Source of the DNA: Chromatiales bacterium
GTDB taxonomy: Bacteria; Pseudomonadota; Gammaproteobacteria; Thiohalomonadales; Thiohalomonadaceae
Assembly (NCBI GenBank): GCA_003251535.1
Contig: QKFD01000115.1
Coordinates: forward strand, 1-36,367
DNA length: 36,367 bases
Reading direction: 5' to 3'
Within the stretch, counting starts at the first letter, position 1. Each line of letters begins with the position of its first letter. The position numbers and the translations under genes are program-made. Below are positions 23,865 to 31,439 of this stretch, in pieces. The notes beneath the pieces are model-generated. The model did not search any database. It was not told the origin of the DNA and worked only from the letters and a program-made list of their open reading frames with translations.

Positions 23865-25904
23865 ATGAAGGCGAAATATAAGCGCCTGTTGGCCCCGCTG
23901 GTACTGGCCCTGCTGGCCGCCGGCTGTAACAGCAGTAGCAGTCACAAAAGTGCGCAAGTTGAGGTGGGAACCCACGCCAGCGTCGCCCTGCTGGAGACCA
24001 CCGATCTCCACACCAACATTTTGGGATATGACTATTTCAAATTGGCCGAGGATAAGTCCCTCGGCCTGGACCGCACCATCAGCCTGATCCAGGCCGCCCG
24101 GGCGGAGTTCAGCAACACCCTGCTGTTCGATAACGGTGACACCATTCAGGGCTCTGCCCTGGCCGACTACCAGGCGCTCATCGCCCCCATCGACTGCTCC
24201 ACCACCCTGGCGCAGTACAAGGTGATGAACCGCCTCAACTATGACGCCGGGGTGATCGGCAACCACGAGTTCAACTACGGCCTGGCCTTCCTCAGTCAGG
24301 TCACCGGCACCCCCTTCAATGTAGAGGAAGAGGGGCTGCCGAGCGAGGCCTGCGCCGGCCCCAACTTCCCGCTGGTGCTGGCCAACGTGGTGAGCAGCAA
24401 GGATGACCAACCACTGTTCGCCCCCTACGTCATCCTCGACCGTACCCTCCAGGCGGAGGGCCCCGATGGCAGCACGGTGGAGGCACCGATCAAGGTGGGG
24501 GTCATCGGCTTTGCACCGCCCCCCATCCTGAACTGGGACAAGCGTTGGCTCGACGGCAAGGTCTATGTCACCGATACCATCGACACCGCCGCCGAATATG
24601 TCACCCAGATGCGCGCCGAGGGGGCCGATCTGGTGGTGATGCTGGAGCATGGCGGGGTTGACAGCTCCCCCTACTCCGCCTCCATGGAGAACGCCGGCTA
24701 CTACCTCGCCCAGGTGCGCGGTGTCGATGTGCTCTTCCTCGGTCACTCCCACCAGACCTTCCCCAACGCCACCAGCACCGCCACCGGCTTCAATGCCGAA
24801 GGGGTCGATAAGACCGGGGGCTTCATCCACGGGGTGCCGGCCACCATGGGCGGTTACTGGGGCAAGAACCTCGGTGTGGTGAAACTGGAGCTGGTCTATG
24901 GCGACAGCGGCTGGTATGTCGATACGCCGCAGACCACGGTGGAGGTGCGCGCCACCCTGCTCGGCAAGGATGACCAGGGGGCCAATGTCTATGTGACGCC
25001 TGACACCTCGGTGGCCGAACTCATCGCCAGCGAGCACGCCGCCACCATCGCCTATGTAAAGACCCCCATCGGTGATACCGACTTCCGCATGACCACCTAT
25101 TTTGCCGATGTCGGCGAGGTGACGGCGGTGGAGATCGTCAACCAGGCGCAGGCGGCCTACGTGGCCGACTATGTGGCCGCCAACCTGCCGCAGTACCAGG
25201 GGCTGCCGGTGCTGTCGGTCTCCGCACCGTTCAAGAGCGGCTACGGCGGCGGCAGCGACTACACCGATGTCGCCCAGGGGGATCTGGCCATCAACAACGC
25301 CGCCGATCTCTATCTCTACCCCAACACCGTCTACGCGGTGAAGGTGACCGGCCAGGGCATCAAGGATTGGCTGGAGAAGGCGGCCAACCGCTTCAACCAG
25401 ATCGATCCCACCCTTACCACGGCCCAGGAGCTGGTGAGCAGCTTCCCCGGCTACAACTTCGATCTCTTCACCACCGCTGACATCAGCTATCAGATCGACG
25501 TCACCCAACCGGCCGGTAGCCGCATCGTCTCCCTCACCTACCAGGGCAGCCCCATCGACCTCAACGGTGAGTTCATCATCGCCACCAACAACTACCGCGC
25601 CAGCGGCGGCGGCTCCTTCCCGGGGCTGGATGGCAGCAACATCATCTACGCCTCGCCGGACGCCAACCGGGATGTGCTCATCTCCTACATCAAGCAGGTG
25701 CAGCACCTCACCCGCAGCCAGCACGGCGCCCACCGCTCCTGGCGCTTCGCCCCGGTGACCACCGCCGGTCCGGTGATCTTCCACTCGGCCCAGGGCCAAC
25801 TGGAGGTGGCGAACGCCGCCGGCCTCAACAACGTCAGCCTCTACCAGGCGGATGACGGCTCGGCCAAGGGGCTGTCGATCTATCAGATCGACCTCTCGCA
25901 GTAA
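23865..25904 (+). CDS. cpdB: 2',3'-cyclic-nucleotide 2'-phosphodiesterase/3'-nucleotidase (CpdB-like lipoprotein)
   Basis: 679 residues from ATG 23865 (GGAGAGAG upstream). The N-terminus is a lipoprotein signal with lipobox 'LLAAGC' (Cys about 20) followed by a Ser-rich linker, so it is probably membrane-anchored rather than free periplasmic like E. coli CpdB. The metallophosphatase motifs are in order: 'ETTDLHTN' (~45), 'LFDNGDTIQG' (~88), 'GVIGNHEFNYG' (~125), 'VVMLEHGGVD' (~258) and 'LFLGHSHQTFPN' (~290). The C-terminal nucleotide-binding domain contains 'SVSAPFKSGYGGGSDYTDV' and 'ATNNYRASGGGSFPG'. It would release nucleosides and phosphate from extracellular 2',3'-cyclic and 3'-nucleotides. 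A strong intrinsic terminator follows. Confidence 0.92.
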   Translation: MKAKYKRLLAPLVLALLAAGCNSSSSHKSAQVEVGTHASVALLETTDLHTNILGYDYFKLAEDKSLGLDRTISLIQAARAEFSNTLLFDNGDTIQGSALADYQALIAPIDCSTTLAQYKVMNRLNYDAGVIGNHEFNYGLAFLSQVTGTPFNVEEEGLPSEACAGPNFPLVLANVVSSKDDQPLFAPYVILDRTLQAEGPDGSTVEAPIKVGVIGFAPPPILNWDKRWLDGKVYVTDTIDTAAEYVTQMRAEGADLVVMLEHGGVDSSPYSASMENAGYYLAQVRGVDVLFLGHSHQTFPNATSTATGFNAEGVDKTGGFIHGVPATMGGYWGKNLGVVKLELVYGDSGWYVDTPQTTVEVRATLLGKDDQGANVYVTPDTSVAELIASEHAATIAYVKTPIGDTDFRMTTYFADVGEVTAVEIVNQAQAAYVADYVAANLPQYQGLPVLSVSAPFKSGYGGGSDYTDVAQGDLAINNAADLYLYPNTVYAVKVTGQGIKDWLEKAANRFNQIDPTLTTAQELVSSFPGYNFDLFTTADISYQIDVTQPAGSRIVSLTYQGSPIDLNGEFIIATNNYRASGGGSFPGLDGSNIIYASPDANRDVLISYIKQVQHLTRSQHGAHRSWRFAPVTTAGPVIFHSAQGQLEVANAAGLNNVSLYQADDGSAKGLSIYQIDLSQ

Positions 25905-25924
25905 GCCGCTCGCAACGGCATGGC

Positions 25925-25959
25925 TAACGCGCCGGGGCAACCCGGCGCGTTACTTTTTT
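25925..25959 (+). terminator. Rho-independent terminator after cpdB
   Basis: A 12-bp stem, taacgcgccggg (25925-25936) and cccggcgcgtta (25941-25952), with a gcaa tetraloop and then C plus six T. It is one of only two textbook intrinsic terminators in the window and lies 20 bp after the stop codon. Confidence 0.95.
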
Positions 25960-26025
25960 GGCCAACACCCGATCCCTCCGCCTCTCCGGCCACCCACAGG
26001 AGGGATCGGCGGAAAGGGGGAGACC

Positions 26026-26757
26026 ATGGGCAGACAGACCATCCGCTACACCGTGCTGGCGCTACTGCTGGCGGCGGGCAGCACCACCGCCATCACCCTG
26101 CACCAGCTCCCGCCCACAACGGTGGAGCAGTGGCAGCTGGCCGCCCGCCAGGGGCGGCAACCGGCGTTGTGGCAGCTTTGGGCCGCGGCCTATCTGGGCA
26201 ACCGCCACGCCCAGTGGGTGGTGGGCGACTACCTAGTCAGCCAACGGCCGCGGCAGGCGGAGGGTAGCGCCTGGCTGCGCCGTGCCGCCCAACAGGGAGA
26301 GGGACACGCCGCCCTGCGGCTGGGGGAGCTGGCCCTCGCCGGCACCCTCGATGGGGGCGCCGACTATCCCCAGGCGCGCCACTGGTTCAAACAGGCGGCG
26401 GCCACCCAGGCCAGCGCCCACTACCAGCTCGCCCTGCTCTACAAGAACGGCCGCGGCGGCCCGGCCGATGCCGAGTTGGCCCTGGCGGAACTACAGCAGG
26501 CGGCCGCCGGCGGGGTCGCCCAGGCGCGCTTCCTGCTGGCCAACGCCTACCTCAACGGTGACGGCGTGCCACGGGATGAGGCGCAGGCGATCCAGCTGCT
26601 GCAACAGGCGGCCAGCGCAGGCCACCCTGCCGCCATGCAGGCGCTGGCCCTCGCCTACCAGCGCGGCGACCTGGGCCTGCCACAGGACCCCCAGAGGGCG
26701 GCCAACTACTTCTCCGCCGCCGCCGAGGCGATAGAGGATGGACCGCGCCTGCACTGA
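26026..26757 (+). CDS. Sel1-repeat (TPR-like) secreted or anchored protein
   Basis: 243 residues from ATG 26026, with aaaggggg upstream. A single N-terminal hydrophobic stretch ('YTVLALLLAAGSTTAITL') is a signal anchor or signal peptide. The rest is Sel1-like repeats: 'GEGHAALRLGELALAGTLDG' with 'YPQARHWFKQAA', 'ASAHYQLALLYKNGRGG', 'AQARFLLANAYLNGDGVPRD' and 'AAMQALALAYQRGDLGLPQD'. Sel1 solenoids mediate protein-protein contacts, often in envelope stress or surface systems. No enzymatic motif is present. It sits alone between the cpdB terminator and a hairpin at 26763-26780. Confidence 0.85.
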   Translation: MGRQTIRYTVLALLLAAGSTTAITLHQLPPTTVEQWQLAARQGRQPALWQLWAAAYLGNRHAQWVVGDYLVSQRPRQAEGSAWLRRAAQQGEGHAALRLGELALAGTLDGGADYPQARHWFKQAAATQASAHYQLALLYKNGRGGPADAELALAELQQAAAGGVAQARFLLANAYLNGDGVPRDEAQAIQLLQQAASAGHPAAMQALALAYQRGDLGLPQDPQRAANYFSAAAEAIEDGPRLH

Positions 26758-26762
26758 GAAAA

Positions 26763-26780
26763 GGGCGGTGGAGACCGCCC
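26763..26780 (+). terminator. Hairpin after the Sel1-repeat gene
   Basis: A 7-bp perfect stem, gggcggt and accgccc, with a ggag loop, five bases after the stop. There is an A-rich run before it but no T run after it, so it is a probable but weak terminator. Confidence 0.5.
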
Positions 26781-26842
26781 ATCGCCGCTGCGGTATACCC
26801 CCTTGCGCCCTCCATTTGGGGCGCCAACGCCAAGAGTGATGG

Positions 26843-26867
26843 CACAACAGAAAACTTTTCTGCTGTG
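26843..26867. promoter_or_regulatory. 25-bp near-perfect palindrome in the leader of the IPTL-CTERM gene
   Basis: Arms cacaacagaaaa (26843-26854) and ttttctgctgtg (26856-26867) match with one mismatch around a single central base. The core is AT-rich in a GC-rich setting, and a run of seven T follows at about 26881-26887. With a one-base centre it is better as a dimeric repressor or activator site than as an RNA hairpin. It is 170 bp upstream of the secreted beta-helix gene. A second inverted pair caatc-ggtcg-gattg is at 26963-26977. Confidence 0.45.
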
Positions 26868-27036
26868 ACCCAGATAGCATTTTTTTCCATCCGCCGCCCC
26901 CTTACTATCAACCCGGTTTACTGGCCGGTCACCCCAAGGCCTGGCTGGCATGGAGGCCCTATCAATCGGTCGGATTGGGGAGCCGGTAACGTCGGCATAT
27001 AAATCCAATAACAATCCCACTTGAGGGAATCTATCC

Positions 27037-29490
27037 ATGCACAGAATCTACAGTGCTCGCCGCTCCCCGCACCTCCTGCTGCTATTGGCAACGGCAGGCG
27101 CGGCCACCCCGCTCCAGGCGGCTCAGCTAGAGGTTGGACCGGGCCAACCCTACACCACCGTGCAGGCGGCGGTGGCTGCCGCCCTCGACGGCGATGTGGT
27201 CAATGTGGCGGCCGGGGTCTATGTCGAACAGGTCACCATCACGAAGGGGATCACCCTCCAGGGCGCAGGGACCGACCTCACCACCATCCAGGCACCGGCG
27301 GCGGCCAGCCTGGTCCAGAGCGGCGGTGACTGGAAGAATCTCAAGGCGCAGGATGTATTTGCCATCATCGGCGTCAAGAGCGCCGCCCCGGTCACCATTC
27401 GCAACCTCACGGTGGATGGCAACAACCAGGGGTATCTCCCCGACATCACCTACGGCGATAAGACCCTCTACGCCTTTGAAGGGATCAGCATCTTCAATAC
27501 CAACGCGCAGATCGATGCGGTGCATGTCACCCGCGTGCGCGAGCTGAGCACCGACTACGGCAATACGCCGGAGAACCTCCCGCCGGTCGATTACCCGGCG
27601 CTGCCGCAACCGGCCGGCATGAACCACAACGAAGGGATCATGCTAGAGGGGAGCGCCGGCAGTCCGGCCAGCACGGTGACCATCACCCACTCCAAGGTGA
27701 GTGAGTTTCAAAAGACCGCCATCCTCGCCTGGGGGCCAACGCTGACGGTCAACATCGACTCCAACACCATTCAGGGTTACGGCGCCACCCTCTATAGCAC
27801 CGGCAACGCCATCCAGATCGGCTCCTCCGATCTCACCTTCCTCGGCGGCGCCTACGGTGATCGGCGCGGTACCTACGCCACCGTCACCAATAACCAGATC
27901 CTCGATCTCGGCCTGCTCATCCCCCCGCTGGGCGAGCCGGGCTACTACTTCAACCCGGGGCTCTATGGCCCCGCCGGCGTCCTGCTGTGGGAGGCGGCCG
28001 ATGGGGTCACCATCACCGGCAACACCATCGCCAGCACCCTCTATCAGCCCTCATGGCACAGCTCCGTCACCTCCGCTGATGGTGGCTGGGCGACCCAGGC
28101 CATCTCCATCTACAACTCCCCCAATGTGGTGATCACAGACAACGTCCTCTCGGGTCTGGAGATCGGCGTGGCGGAGGATAGCTCCGTGCCCGGCTCGGTA
28201 CTCCACATCGGCAACAACAGCGGCAGCAACTATGTGGCCGATGTCTGGGGCAGCGCCGGTAATGACCAGATCGAGCTGGCCCCCACCGGTAACCAGGTGG
28301 TGGCCTTTGGCCAGACCGATAACGGCATCGACACCCTCAGCAACCTCCTGGTAGGCGACGCCCTCTACGTCATCGGTTACGCCTATGACGGCCCCACCCC
28401 GTCGGTCAACGGCGAGTTGAACGGGACGCCGGTGGTTGACTTCAGTGGTGGCACGGTGACCGCGGGCGACGGCAGCAACGTGGCCGGCCACTCGGTACAG
28501 ATCACCACCGGCACCACCACCCAGCTCTACGCCGACACCGAGGGCGACAGCGACGCCGCCGAACTGACGGTGGAGCTGACGGGTAGCTACGGGCCGGACA
28601 ACTTCGCCCTGGCCGGCGGCAAGATCACCGTGGTGGCCGCCGCCCCCGCGGCCACCACCGGTGCCACCTCACTCCAGGAGAGCAGCAGCGCCCACCTGAG
28701 CGGCAGCGTCCGCGACTACGGCGCCGCCACCACGGCCAGCTTTGAATATGGCACCACCACCAGCTATGGCATGACACTGGCGGCGGCGGAGAGCCCGTTA
28801 GCCGGGGTGTTTGCCAGCAGCAGCGTGGGGGTCGATCTGACCGGCCTCAGCTGTGAGACCACCTACCACTACCGCCTCGTCGCCAACAACAGCGAGGGCA
28901 CCAGCTACGGCGACGACCGCACCTTCATCACCGCCACCTGTCCGGTGACCATCACCGGCCCCAACCCCGGCGGCAGTGGCGATATCAGCGCCAGCCTCTC
29001 CGGTGGTGGCAGTGGGCGCTGGATCTTTGCCCCCAGTGGGAATGGCATCGATGAGACCGCCGGCTTCATCCCGCTCAGCGGCCACCCCAAGTCACCAGGG
29101 GTCACGCCGCCGTTGGGCTACCTCTTCGCCTACGGCCTGTTCGACTTTGTGCTCATCGAGGGGGAGGCAGGCAGCGCCGCCAGCCTCACCATCACCTACC
29201 CCGAGGCCCTGCCGGAGGGGAGTGAGTTCCTGATGTTTGGCGCCACCACCAGCAACCCCACCCCCCACTGGTACCGCTACCCCAGCGCCGTAGTGAGCGG
29301 TAACAGCGTCACCCTCAGCGTCACCGATGGTGGCAGTGGCGATGGCGAACTGACCGCCAACAGCCTCATCCGCGGCCAAGGCGGGGTGGCCTACATCAGT
29401 GCGACAGCGGTCCCCACCCTCACCCCCTGGGCCCTCCTGCTGCTGGCCGCGGGGCTGGCAACGGTGGTCGCCCGGCGGCGCCTGAGCTGA
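27037..29490 (+). CDS. Secreted right-handed beta-helix protein with choice-of-anchor U domain and IPTL-CTERM sorting signal
   Basis: 817 residues from ATG 27037. Signal peptide to about residue 28. A parallel beta-helix (~30-400) begins with 'YTTVQAAVAAALDGDVVNVA' and carries the pectate-lyase-style 'TIRNLTVDGNNQGY' and repeated 'VTITGNTIAS' and 'VVITDNVLSG' rungs. An FN3-like unit at ~560-640 reads 'ASFEYGTTTSYG' and 'TTYHYRLVANNSEGTSYGDD'. The region ~650-785 matches the choice-of-anchor U domain ('LTITYPEALPEGSEF', 'NPTPHWYRYPS', 'GDGELTANSLIRGQGG'). The end is a sorting tail: 'VPTLTPWALLLLAAGLATVV' then 'ARRRLS'. Such tails target proteins to the outer surface by a PEP-CTERM-like route. 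The gene for the sorting enzyme is not in this window. The catalytic residues of a lyase were not identified. The next gene's start overlaps its stop by one base. Confidence 0.9.
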   Translation: MHRIYSARRSPHLLLLLATAGAATPLQAAQLEVGPGQPYTTVQAAVAAALDGDVVNVAAGVYVEQVTITKGITLQGAGTDLTTIQAPAAASLVQSGGDWKNLKAQDVFAIIGVKSAAPVTIRNLTVDGNNQGYLPDITYGDKTLYAFEGISIFNTNAQIDAVHVTRVRELSTDYGNTPENLPPVDYPALPQPAGMNHNEGIMLEGSAGSPASTVTITHSKVSEFQKTAILAWGPTLTVNIDSNTIQGYGATLYSTGNAIQIGSSDLTFLGGAYGDRRGTYATVTNNQILDLGLLIPPLGEPGYYFNPGLYGPAGVLLWEAADGVTITGNTIASTLYQPSWHSSVTSADGGWATQAISIYNSPNVVITDNVLSGLEIGVAEDSSVPGSVLHIGNNSGSNYVADVWGSAGNDQIELAPTGNQVVAFGQTDNGIDTLSNLLVGDALYVIGYAYDGPTPSVNGELNGTPVVDFSGGTVTAGDGSNVAGHSVQITTGTTTQLYADTEGDSDAAELTVELTGSYGPDNFALAGGKITVVAAAPAATTGATSLQESSSAHLSGSVRDYGAATTASFEYGTTTSYGMTLAAAESPLAGVFASSSVGVDLTGLSCETTYHYRLVANNSEGTSYGDDRTFITATCPVTITGPNPGGSGDISASLSGGGSGRWIFAPSGNGIDETAGFIPLSGHPKSPGVTPPLGYLFAYGLFDFVLIEGEAGSAASLTITYPEALPEGSEFLMFGATTSNPTPHWYRYPSAVVSGNSVTLSVTDGGSGDGELTANSLIRGQGGVAYISATAVPTLTPWALLLLAAGLATVVARRRLS

Positions 29491-29834
29491 TGGCCGACGG
29501 GCGGGTGGATAGCACTGCGCTGGGGTGGTGGCAACAGGCCATCGCCCTGGAGCAGGCCGATCGACTCGCCGAAGCGGAGCAGACCATCACCGCCGCCCTG
29601 CCCCACAGCGGGGCGGCGGCGACGGTGGCGGAGCTGTATGCCCAGCGCATGGAGCGGCTCCAGCAGGCGGGTGAGGAGCGGGCCGCCCGGCAGGCGTTTG
29701 AAGAGGCGGAGCGCTGGATCCAGTTCTACGCCAGCCAGGCCACCAGTGGTGGGGAGGGGGCCGCCCTGGCGCTGGAGCGGGAGCGCTTCCGCGCCGCTCT
29801 GGTGCGGCGCCTCGGCTACGATCCAGGCCACTGA
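29490..29834 (+). CDS. Small helical protein coupled to the beta-helix gene
   Basis: 114 residues. Its ATG shares the last A of the upstream TGA (TGATG at 29488-29492), which suggests coupled translation. The sequence is amphipathic helix throughout: 'WWQQAIALEQADRLAEAEQ', 'TVAELYAQRMERLQQAG' and 'AARQAFEEAERWIQFYASQA'. That is like two or three TPR-type hairpins with no signal peptide, so it is likely cytoplasmic. I recognise no family. A helper for production or handling of the secreted protein is possible, from position only. Confidence 0.7.
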   Translation: MADGRVDSTALGWWQQAIALEQADRLAEAEQTITAALPHSGAAATVAELYAQRMERLQQAGEERAARQAFEEAERWIQFYASQATSGGEGAALALERERFRAALVRRLGYDPGH

Positions 29835-29933
29835 GCGCCGCCGTTTATCGCGGCGGGGGCGGGAGGGTTCGCCGCCGAGCCGATTTGCTGGAATAATTGC
29901 TAGTTTGCAACGTAGATTACCCCGACCCTCAGC

Positions 29934-30200
29934 ATGAGCCCCACTATGAACCGCCACCACACCCTGCTCCGTCTCGGCGCCCTACTGCTGCTCACCTGCG
30001 CTGCCCCCTCCGCCTTTGCCTACATCGGTCCCGGTGCCGGGATCTCCCTAGTGGGGGCGGTGTGGGCGGTACTCGCCTCAGTGGTCTTGGCCATCGTCGG
30101 CATCCTCTGGTGGCCGGTGCGGATGGTGTTACGGCGCCGGCGCCAACGCCAGATGGCCCCCAAAGAGAGTGGCGAGCCACCCACAACCGATCCCTCCTGA
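29934..30200 (+). CDS. Small 'YIGPG' membrane protein
   Basis: 88 residues from ATG 29934; the ATG at 29946 ('MNRHHTLL') is an equally good start. The signal peptide ('LGALLLLTCAAPSAFA') is followed at once by 'YIGPGAGISLVGAVWAVLAS', one long membrane helix ending 'VGILWWPVRMVLRRRRQR', and a short polar tail. Small proteins with 'YIGPG' right after the signal peptide are common in proteobacteria next to sulfatase/alkaline-phosphatase-type and sulfotransferase genes. Their function is not known to me. It lies nine bases before the sulfotransferase gene, so it is probably in the same operon. Confidence 0.75.
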   Translation: MSPTMNRHHTLLRLGALLLLTCAAPSAFAYIGPGAGISLVGAVWAVLASVVLAIVGILWWPVRMVLRRRRQRQMAPKESGEPPTTDPS

Positions 30201-30209
30201 CCCCACCCC

Positions 30210-31310
30210 GTGGCCAACATCGAGGTCCCGGCGCTGGAGAGCGCCCTAATCCAGCTCCTGAATCGCAGTGAACGGCTCTGGTTTGGGCTGGGGCGGCTGG
30301 AGAGCGCCTTCTACGCCCCGCAGCTCGACCCCATCCCCATCGAGCGCCCGCTCTACATCTGCGGTCTTGCCCGTTCCGGCACCACCCTGCTGCTGGAGCT
30401 GCTGGCGGAGCAGGCAGCGTTTGCCTCCACCACCTACCGCGACTTCCCGCTGATCATGGCGCCCATATGGTGGAATCGCTTCCAGGCATTGGCCGGGGCC
30501 CGCCAGGCGCAGAGACCGCAGGAGCGGGCCCACCGCGATCGGATCCTGGTCACGGCCGATAGCCCCGAGGCGGTGGAGGAGGGGCTCTGGATGCACTTTT
30601 TCCCCCACCTGCACGACCCCGGGCGCAGCAACGTGCTCGGTGCGGCGGAGCGGCAGGGGGCGTTCGACCAGTTCTATCGCCACCACATCCGCAAGATCCT
30701 CCACCTGCGCGGTGGTGAGCGCTATCTCAGTAAGGGCAACTACAACCTCACCCGCATCGGCTATCTCCACAGCCTATTTGCCGATGCCCGCTTCATCGTG
30801 CCGGTGCGGGCCGCCAGCGGCCAGATCGCCTCGCTGATGAAACAGCATCGCCTCTTCTGCGCGGCGGAGCGCGCCGATCCCAAGGTGCTGGCCTACATGA
30901 CGCGCCTCGGCCATTTCGAGTTTGGCCTCAACCGCCGCCCCATCGCCCTGGGGGATGGGGTAGCGGCGGAGATCGCTGCCGCCTGGGAGCGGGGTGACGA
31001 GGTGACCGGTTGGGCCCACTACTGGGCCTCCCTGCACGGCTTCATCCTCGATCTGCTGGCCCAGGGCGGGGCGCTGGCACAGTCGATCCAGCTCGTCTCT
31101 TACGAGGCACTCTGCCGCGAACCGGCGCGAGTGCTGGGCGCCCTCTACGACCACGCCGGCATCACCCCATCCGCCGAGCAGTTGGCGCAGCAGGCGGCCC
31201 GCATCTCCTACCCGGACTACTACCAGAGCGGGCTGGATGAGGCGCAACAGCGGCAGATCGAACAGATCACCGGGCCGGTGATGGAGCGCCTGGCCCCCTA
31301 CTTCGCCTGA
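30210..31310 (+). CDS. PAPS-dependent sulfotransferase (Sulfotransferase_3-like)
   Basis: 366 residues from GTG 30210. The PAPS 5'-phosphosulfate loop reads 'LYICGLARSGTTLLLELLAE' (~48-67), preceded by a beta strand. The 3'-phosphate region matches 'ARFIVPVRAASGQIASLMKQ' (~195). 'YRDFPLIMAPIWWNRF' and 'WMHFFPHLHD' form the variable substrate part, and 'QLVSYEALCREPARVLGAL' is the conserved helix after the core. The enzyme would transfer sulfate from PAPS to a hydroxyl or amino acceptor, such as a glycan, lipid or tyrosine; the acceptor is unknown. It follows the small membrane protein by nine bases. The next gene (129 bp on) encodes a sulfatase-fold lipoprotein, so a writer-and-modifier pair is suggested. 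Confidence 0.85.
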   Translation: MANIEVPALESALIQLLNRSERLWFGLGRLESAFYAPQLDPIPIERPLYICGLARSGTTLLLELLAEQAAFASTTYRDFPLIMAPIWWNRFQALAGARQAQRPQERAHRDRILVTADSPEAVEEGLWMHFFPHLHDPGRSNVLGAAERQGAFDQFYRHHIRKILHLRGGERYLSKGNYNLTRIGYLHSLFADARFIVPVRAASGQIASLMKQHRLFCAAERADPKVLAYMTRLGHFEFGLNRRPIALGDGVAAEIAAAWERGDEVTGWAHYWASLHGFILDLLAQGGALAQSIQLVSYEALCREPARVLGALYDHAGITPSAEQLAQQAARISYPDYYQSGLDEAQQRQIEQITGPVMERLAPYFA

Positions 31311-31439
31311 TCCCACTGCCCTCCACCACGCCGCCGACCCCCAGCAGGCGGACCAGGGCGCCGTGGGTCGCTGGCCGCTGGGTCATTGGGGCGGCTACTA
31401 TAGCGCCCAACCATAACGCCACTACCACACCCCTCGCCT

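Noticed and set aside
23832-25940. 702-residue open frame antisense to cpdB
   Set aside because: It mirrors the codon phase of the GC-rich cpdB gene. The product is a Gly/Val/His/Asp-rich low-complexity chain without family motifs, while cpdB has every metallophosphatase motif in order.
26880-27036. Possible c-di-GMP riboswitch or sigma-54 promoter in the leader of the beta-helix gene
   Set aside because: Neither the GEMM aptamer core nor a properly spaced TGGCA/TTGC pair is present; only dyads remain.
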